Below are positions 6,751-10,469 of a stretch of 10,469 bases of DNA, in pieces (within the stretch, counting starts at the first letter, position 1; each line of letters begins with the position of its first letter). This DNA is from Sandaracinaceae bacterium (lineage in GTDB: Bacteria; Myxococcota_A; Polyangia; Polyangiales; Houyiibacteriaceae), in the NCBI GenBank assembly GCA_012514415.1, contig JAAZAH010000378.1, positions 1 through 10,469 on the forward strand, given 5' to 3'. Below the pieces are notes generated by a model. The model did not search any database, was not told the origin of the DNA, and was given only the letters and a program-made list of their open reading frames with translations. The position numbers and the translations under genes were made by a program.

Positions 6751-7361
6751 GAGCGTGCCTCTTTCTTCAACGTGGCTCCAAGATCGTTGACTGCAGCGAG
6801 GTATTCTTTGGCAAGGCGGGTCTGATCGTCGGCCGTCGTCTTCGACTCGAGCTCGGCGCGAGCCGCGTCGATGGCCATCTTGATCGCCTCTTCGTGGAGA
6901 TCTTTCTCAAGCTGGCGAAGGCGGCTCTCAATCATGCCGCGCGTCTCGCCGCGCATCCGTTCGGCCTTCTCCTCGGCCTCTTTGATGATGCGATCGCGCT
7001 CGCTCTCGCCCGTGCGAAGGATGCTTGCCTTGAGCTCCGCGAGTTCCTTATCAAGGTGGGCAAGGCGTTCTTGATATTCCTGATGCCGCTTTTCGGCCGC
7101 TTCGTGGATCTTCTTCGCTTCCTCGAGCTGATCCGCGATGGCGGCGCGTCGCTCCTGCATGGCTTGGGCGATCTTCTTACGGGTGAACCACCAAGCAAGA
7201 CCGATGAGGAGGGCAGAGTTGACGACCGATCCCCAAAACTGAACGTTGGAGAGGAGATCGTTGATGGTGAAGGCGTCGGCAGCCTCGGCACGCGCAAAGG
7301 CCGGGTGACTGAGGACGCCGAAGGCGGTGAAGAGCGGGGTGAGGAGGGCGGCGCGTTTCAT
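6747..7361 (-). CDS. atpF: F-type ATP synthase subunit b
   Basis: Subunit b is one of two peripheral-stalk proteins that hold F1 against the membrane a subunit. From the ATG at 7361 it has 204 residues. Residues 1 to about 26 look like a cleavable signal peptide (MKR, hydrophobic core, AFARAEA). A membrane helix follows at about 41-60 (FWGSVVNSALLIGLAWWF), then a long Glu/Lys/Arg/Ala coiled coil (about 62-180). This layout is longer than the E. coli b subunit (156) and resembles b subunits of other deltaproteobacteria. A TTG one codon earlier (7364) is possible, but the ATG forms a TGATG overlap with the b' stop and has GGAAGG 7 nt upstream. It lies between b' and delta, which confirms the assignment. 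Confidence 0.95.
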   Translation of the reverse strand: MKRAALLTPLFTAFGVLSHPAFARAEAADAFTINDLLSNVQFWGSVVNSALLIGLAWWFTRKKIAQAMQERRAAIADQLEEAKKIHEAAEKRHQEYQERLAHLDKELAELKASILRTGESERDRIIKEAEEKAERMRGETRGMIESRLRQLEKDLHEEAIKMAIDAARAELESKTTADDQTRLAKEYLAAVNDLGATLKKEARS

Positions 7362-7789
7362 CAAGCGACCTTCCTTCCGAGTAGGCGCGAGGCGATCTCC
7401 TGCGCGATGATGGGGGTGGTCTTCGCGAGATCGGCGCGGATGCGCGCGGCCTCGGCTGCGAGTTCCTTCTCCGCTTTCGCAAGCTCGGCCTCGGTGGCCT
7501 GCCGAGCGGCTTCGAGGATCTCGGCCTCACGTGCGAGCCCGGACTTACGGAGGTTTTCGCGCTCCGCCGTCGCCTCGACGCGGATGGCCTCGAGCTTTTC
7601 GTCAAACTCGGAATCGAGACCTTCCGCCTGGCTGACGAGTCTAGCGGCTTCCTCTTTGGCTCCGTCGATCGCCTCTTCGCGCGCGGTGATCAATGCGATC
7701 ATCGGTCGGAAGACGAGGAAATAGAGGAAGATATACGCAACGAAGAAGAGCCCGAGCTGGAACAGAACCGTTCCGTCGAGGTCGATCAT
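7361..7789 (-). CDS. atpF': F-type ATP synthase subunit b'
   Basis: This is the second, diverged stalk subunit, which pairs with b in photosynthetic bacteria and many deltaproteobacteria. From the ATG at 7789 it has 142 residues: a short start MIDLDGT, one membrane helix (about 7-28, LFQLGLFFVAYIFLYFLVF), the RPMIALITAREEAI turn typical of b-type subunits (28-41), then a Glu/Ala/Arg-rich coiled coil to the end. An upstream in-frame ATG at 7828 would add 13 residues, but its nearest ribosome-like site is 12 nt away, while the ATG at 7789 has GGAAGG 4 nt upstream and gives the usual family N-terminus. The stop overlaps the atpF start by one base. It is the first gene of the block; atpB and atpE are not upstream. 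Confidence 0.92.
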   Translation of the reverse strand: MIDLDGTVLFQLGLFFVAYIFLYFLVFRPMIALITAREEAIDGAKEEAARLVSQAEGLDSEFDEKLEAIRVEATAERENLRKSGLAREAEILEAARQATEAELAKAEKELAAEAARIRADLAKTTPIIAQEIASRLLGRKVA

Positions 7790-7939
7790 CGATCCTTCCG
7801 AGAGAAGGACTGTCGAAAGCAAGCTCATCGCTTATTCACACTCCGGTCGCCGAGGCCCAGAGGCCCGAAACTATCCTCCGGCGTATTGGGTCCAATCCCG
7901 CTTTTTTGGCAAGGGAGAAGACGACCTCGACGGCGCGCG

Positions 7940-7968
7940 TAAGTAGCAGCGCGACCGCGGAGAGTCAA
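7940..7968 (-). promoter_or_regulatory. Candidate promoter of the ATP synthase operon
   Basis: On the minus strand TTGACT (7968-7963) and TACTTA (7945-7940) are 17 nt apart, and the -10 is preceded by TGC, an extended -10 feature. The -35 is a strong match (5/6), the -10 hexamer itself poor. Transcription would start near 7933 and leave a leader of about 145 nt before the b' start at 7789. No other equally good pair was seen upstream of the operon. Confidence 0.4.
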
Positions 7969-8113
7969 GCGGAGAGGGGATTGGACGCCGATTCGGAGGC
8001 GAGGCTCAAACCTCATTTCGAGCCCCTTCCCCCATAATGTGACCTGTGGTGGGAGAGAAGTCCAGTCGGCCCGAGAAACGATGCGGATTGTGCAGCGAGA
8101 TCCGCATCCCGCT

Positions 8114-8143
8114 TTGGTCACACGTTAGACCCTAAGCTAAGAT
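8114..8143 (+). promoter_or_regulatory. Candidate promoter of the surface lipoprotein gene
   Basis: TTGGTC (8114-8119) and TAAGAT (8138-8143) are 18 nt apart, followed by an A-rich stretch unusual for this GC-rich window. Start of transcription near 8150 would give a leader of about 78 nt. The -10 matches 4/6 and the -35 3/6, so this is a moderate candidate. Confidence 0.35.
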
Positions 8144-8227
8144 AAAAATAGTCCAACGGTACTAGACGAGTGCGAGAGCCAGGGTGTATCGTCGCTCACT
8201 CTTTCAACGCGAGAGGTCCCGGTTCTG

Positions 8228-10469
8228 ATGACGCCTCATTCTGTCTTTTGTTGGCGAGCGTTTCTGCTCGTCGCTCTAACGTTCGTCTTTGGGGCGTGCG
8301 CCGTGGGCCTGCCGATCGAGCACGATCTCGAGGACGCCTCGGTCGCGCCCCCGAAAGATGGAGATCCCGATGAGCCCGTGCCGCCCGGCTGCGGCAACGG
8401 TCAGCTCGATCCGGGAGAGCTCTGTGACGATACGGCTCCCGGAAATGAGTGCGCTTGTGAAGGCGTGCGCTCGAGCGAAGACGCCTGCGTCATGGGGAAG
8501 ATCGTCGCGGGTTCGCCGAAAGCCTGCAATGTGGTCTGCGATTTTGTCGACGCCCGCGATCAGTACGGTGTCGGGCATTGCGACGATGGGGATCCATGCA
8601 CTCAAGACATCCTGGCGGGTGATCCGGATTCTTGCGATATCGAGTGCACGCATCTTCCGCAGGATTGTCCGGCGGTGTGCGGCGATGGAATCGTCGATGA
8701 GGACGAGGAGACCTGCGACGACGGTCCCGACTCACCGACCACCTGCCCGCAATCGGTGGACGACTGCGACGATGGTGATCCGTGCACCGACGATCTTCTC
8801 CTTGGTAGCGCGTCGCAGTGCAACGCGGTCTGCGTGAACAGCGAGCGCAAGGAGGGCTACGGCTACGACACCTGCGACGATGGCGATCCTTGCACCGAAG
8901 ACATCGTTCTCGCGCACAGCCCCGAGACGTGCTCGATTCAATGTGACCATAAAACCATCAGCGGCTACGAAATCACTCATTGCGATGATGGTAACCCCTG
9001 CACGATCGACACGATTCGAAGCGGCGATCCCTCGACATGCACCTCGATCCAATGCGAGCATGAGAACGTAGAGAACTGTGGCGCCGCCTGTCATGACGGC
9101 GAAGTCCAGCCGGAATACGGCGAGTACTGTGACGACGGCCCCGGCTCGCCGACTCCGTGCCCGAAGAGCGTCGACGACTGTGTCGCGGACAACGCCTGCA
9201 CTCGCTTCAACCTCATCGGCTCGCATGAGGTCTGTACCGCGCGCTGCGCGCCCTATTCGTACGATCCGGGCTATGGCCATACGACGTGCGATGATAACGA
9301 CGCGTGCACGATCGACACCGTCGTGAGCGGCTCGCCGGATGAGTGCAGCATGACGTGCGCTCATCACGACACGCGAAACGATCCCGACGAACCCGACGAT
9401 CTCTACACGGATTCGAACTGTGACGGCTTCGACGGAGATCTTTCGCGAACGATTTTCGTGGCCACCAATGGGAGCGATGAATACGGAGAGGGTTCTTACC
9501 AACTTCCCTTTGCCACGATCGGTCGAGGCATTCAGGTTGCGAAGGGGCGTTCGGACTTCCTCGGAGTGGACTATTATGTCGCGGTCGCGGCGGGGACGTA
9601 CAACGAGCGCGTCTACCTCGAGGAAGGCGTTCATGTTCACGGTGGCTATGCACGTACGCTCGACCGACCTTGGCCGCGTGCGTCGAATAACGTCACGCGG
9701 GTTCGTGCGACCAACGTCATCAATAGCCGAATCGAAGCGGTCGTCGCGGATGGCATCAGCAAGCGAACCGTCTTCGATCATTTCGTCGTCGAGACGGGCA
9801 ATATGCCGAGCAGCGTTGCTGGAGGCTCGGTTTACGGCGTTCGCGTTGTGAACTCGACGCACGTTGAACTCCGGAACCTCCAAGTCCACGCGGGAAATGC
9901 CTCCGACGGAACGGCGGGCGCAGCCGGGGCGACGGGCGCGGGCGGCGCGAGCGGGAAGGCCGGGACGCACGGGAATAACGTTTCACGCGGAAGTCGGGCC
10001 GGAGGAGGCGACGGCGGGTACGTGTCTTGTCCCACCGGCCGCAGCACACGAGGCGGGAAGGGCGGCGATGGCGGCTATGACGGGAACGCCGCCGTATGCG
10101 GGGCTCGGACCGAGCCGACCGCGGGGGCAGCGCCGGATGGCGTCGCCTGTAACGTGGGCAGCGCGGGCGCAGGTGCGCGTTCGTGCGGTGGGCCAGACTC
10201 GAGCTCTGGGGGAACCGGACAGAGCTGCAGCCCAGCAACCACCCCGAATGGAGAACCGGCGAGCCTACCGACGCTCCGAGGCTCGGTAAGTGCGGGTGGC
10301 GTGTGGAGCGGCACCGCTGGGCTTTCCAACGGCACGCACGGCGAAAACGGTGTCGGAGGCTCCGGCGGCGGCGGCGGCGGCGGCGGGGACTGTGCCACCA
10401 TCTGCCGCGGCGGCAACGGCGGCGGCGGTGGCGGCGGCGGCTCCGGCGGCTGCGGCGGCGCCCCTGGAA
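8228..10469 (+). CDS. Large modular cysteine- and glycine-rich surface lipoprotein (incomplete at 3' end)
   Basis: The frame is open from ATG 8228 to the right edge (747 codons, no stop), so the full size is unknown. Residues 1-24 look like a lipoprotein signal (FLLVALTFVFGAC, lipid-acceptor Cys24; Phe at -3 is slightly atypical). An acidic, Pro-rich linker (30-54) follows. Residues 55-377 hold a cysteine-rich array of CGDGxxD...ETCDDG and CDDGDPCTxD units. A DSNCDGFDGD motif (395-404), like that ending MopE-type metal-binding motifs, leads into a DUF1565-like beta-helix start: IFVATNGSDEYGEG (409-422), LPFATIGRGIQVA (426-438), VAVAAGTYNERVYLEEGVHVHGGY (451-474). Residues from about 555 are Gly-rich with poly-Gly runs (713-720, 731-738). 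The product is probably anchored in the outer membrane and exposed; adhesion or metal binding is possible but not shown. The ribosome site is weak (GAGAGG, 11 nt away). It diverges from the ATP synthase operon and seems functionally unrelated. Confidence 0.85.
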   Translation, partial: MTPHSVFCWRAFLLVALTFVFGACAVGLPIEHDLEDASVAPPKDGDPDEPVPPGCGNGQLDPGELCDDTAPGNECACEGVRSSEDACVMGKIVAGSPKACNVVCDFVDARDQYGVGHCDDGDPCTQDILAGDPDSCDIECTHLPQDCPAVCGDGIVDEDEETCDDGPDSPTTCPQSVDDCDDGDPCTDDLLLGSASQCNAVCVNSERKEGYGYDTCDDGDPCTEDIVLAHSPETCSIQCDHKTISGYEITHCDDGNPCTIDTIRSGDPSTCTSIQCEHENVENCGAACHDGEVQPEYGEYCDDGPGSPTPCPKSVDDCVADNACTRFNLIGSHEVCTARCAPYSYDPGYGHTTCDDNDACTIDTVVSGSPDECSMTCAHHDTRNDPDEPDDLYTDSNCDGFDGDLSRTIFVATNGSDEYGEGSYQLPFATIGRGIQVAKGRSDFLGVDYYVAVAAGTYNERVYLEEGVHVHGGYARTLDRPWPRASNNVTRVRATNVINSRIEAVVADGISKRTVFDHFVVETGNMPSSVAGGSVYGVRVVNSTHVELRNLQVHAGNASDGTAGAAGATGAGGASGKAGTHGNNVSRGSRAGGGDGGYVSCPTGRSTRGGKGGDGGYDGNAAVCGARTEPTAGAAPDGVACNVGSAGAGARSCGGPDSSSGGTGQSCSPATTPNGEPASLPTLRGSVSAGGVWSGTAGLSNGTHGENGVGGSGGGGGGGGDCATICRGGNGGGGGGGGSGGCGGAPG
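8390..9358 (+). repeat. Cysteine-rich repeat array within the lipoprotein gene
   Basis: Two unit types alternate. Type A (CGDGxxDxxExCDDGPxSPTxCPxSVDD) begins at residues 55 (short form), 151 and 288. Type B (C-x5-C-x11..12-C-x3..4-C, usually CDDGDPCT at the start) begins at residues 118, 180, 216, 252, 318 and 354; a degenerate B unit at about 81-104 has lost its first Cys. Starts at 180, 216, 252 and 288, and again 318 and 354, are exactly 36 residues (108 bases) apart. The units are diverged, not identical, at DNA level. Confidence 0.85.
9890..10469 (+). repeat. Glycine-rich low-complexity tail of the lipoprotein gene
   Basis: From residue 555 the protein is dominated by Gly with Ala, Ser, Asn and Thr, and scattered Cys (601, 624, 641, 653, 667, 722, 726, 742). 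It begins with collagen-like GTAGAAGATGAGGASG and ends in poly-Gly. The composition recalls PGRS-type or beta-helix Gly-rich repeats. It runs past the window edge. Confidence 0.85.
10364..10387 (+). repeat. GGC trinucleotide microsatellite
   Basis: Seven GGC triplets followed by GGG encode eight consecutive glycines. A second, less pure GGC/GGT run encoding eight glycines is at 10418-10441. Length changes by whole triplets would keep the frame, so slippage would alter only the poly-Gly length. The tract is also prone to sequencing and assembly error. Confidence 0.9.

Larger units (their letters stand above)
7829..8227. other. Divergent intergenic region
   Basis: I find no convincing gene in these roughly 400 bases between the minus-strand ATP synthase block and the plus-strand lipoprotein gene. 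Possible frames crossing it (for example 7825-8121 minus) lack ribosome sites, family motifs and matching codon use. It holds the two candidate promoters listed separately. The part near 8131-8165 is clearly more AT-rich than its surroundings, as expected for a promoter. Confidence 0.7.

Noticed and set aside
7364..7364. TTG at 7364 as the atpF start
   Set aside because: The ATG one codon later forms a TGATG junction with the b' stop and has a well-spaced GGAAGG site.
7825..8121. Minus-strand 98-codon frame upstream of atpF'
   Set aside because: It crosses the candidate promoter, has no ribosome site and no motif, and would overlap the alternative b' start.
8038..8122. TGTGACC (8038-8044) and GGTCACA (8116-8122) inverted half-sites in the divergent gap
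   Set aside because: They look like CRP/Fnr half-sites but are 71 bases apart; two 7-base matches at that distance are easily due to chance.
8390..9358. Cys-rich 108-base periodicity as a CRISPR array or tandem DNA satellite
   Set aside because: The units are diverged at DNA level, in frame, and the conservation is in Cys/Asp/Gly codons; this is a protein repeat.
8732..9970. Minus-strand 412-codon open frame opposite the lipoprotein gene
   Set aside because: The plus-strand frame has a signal peptide, regular Cys repeats and domain motifs, whereas this one is an Arg/Ala/Val-rich mirror of the repeats.

Overview
The window looks like chromosomal DNA of a GC-rich, Gram-negative bacterium, most probably a member of Myxococcota or a related former deltaproteobacterium (Polyangia- or Bradymonadia-like). 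The evidence is (i) paired b and b' subunits of F-type ATP synthase, the b subunit having a signal-peptide-like N-terminus, (ii) an ATP synthase operon that ends after the gamma gene, and (iii) a very long secreted lipoprotein built of CDDGDPCT-type cysteine repeats, a DUF1565-like beta-helix start and a glycine-rich tail, a style of protein common in that group. The taxonomic call is inference.

Layout. All genes from 1 to 7789 lie on the minus strand, so they read right to left. First comes the F1Fo ATP synthase block atpF' (b'), atpF (b), atpH (delta), atpA (alpha), atpG (gamma), tightly packed with 1-4 nt overlaps or short gaps, and closed by a strong intrinsic terminator at 3527-3561. The genes for a, c, beta and epsilon are not next to it. 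Immediately beyond the terminator a second compact cluster begins: a 92-residue helical protein of unknown function, a sucrase/ferredoxin-like (Apd1/Aim32-type) protein with an intact C-x8-C / H-x3-H iron-sulfur signature, homoserine dehydrogenase (hom), ribosomal protein L11 methyltransferase (prmA), and, cut by the left edge, the first 22 codons of what is probably the 16S rRNA methyltransferase gene rsmE.

A roughly 400-base non-coding gap (7829-8227) separates the ATP synthase block from a divergent plus-strand gene that starts at 8228 and runs off the right edge still open after 747 codons. It encodes a probable lipoprotein with a lipobox Cys24, about seven cysteine-rich units in two interleaved types, a DUF1565/beta-helix-like segment and a Gly-rich tail with poly-Gly runs. 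Candidate promoters for both directions sit in the gap.

Functionally the left two thirds are housekeeping (energy conversion, threonine/methionine biosynthesis, ribosome modification). The right third is accessory cell-surface sequence. The least explained items are the modular lipoprotein, a roughly 40-residue insertion in the alpha subunit, two overlapping hairpins between atpH and atpA, and a possible promoter whose -10 box lies inside the terminator loop after atpG. I saw no tRNA, rRNA, CRISPR array, transposase or phage gene.
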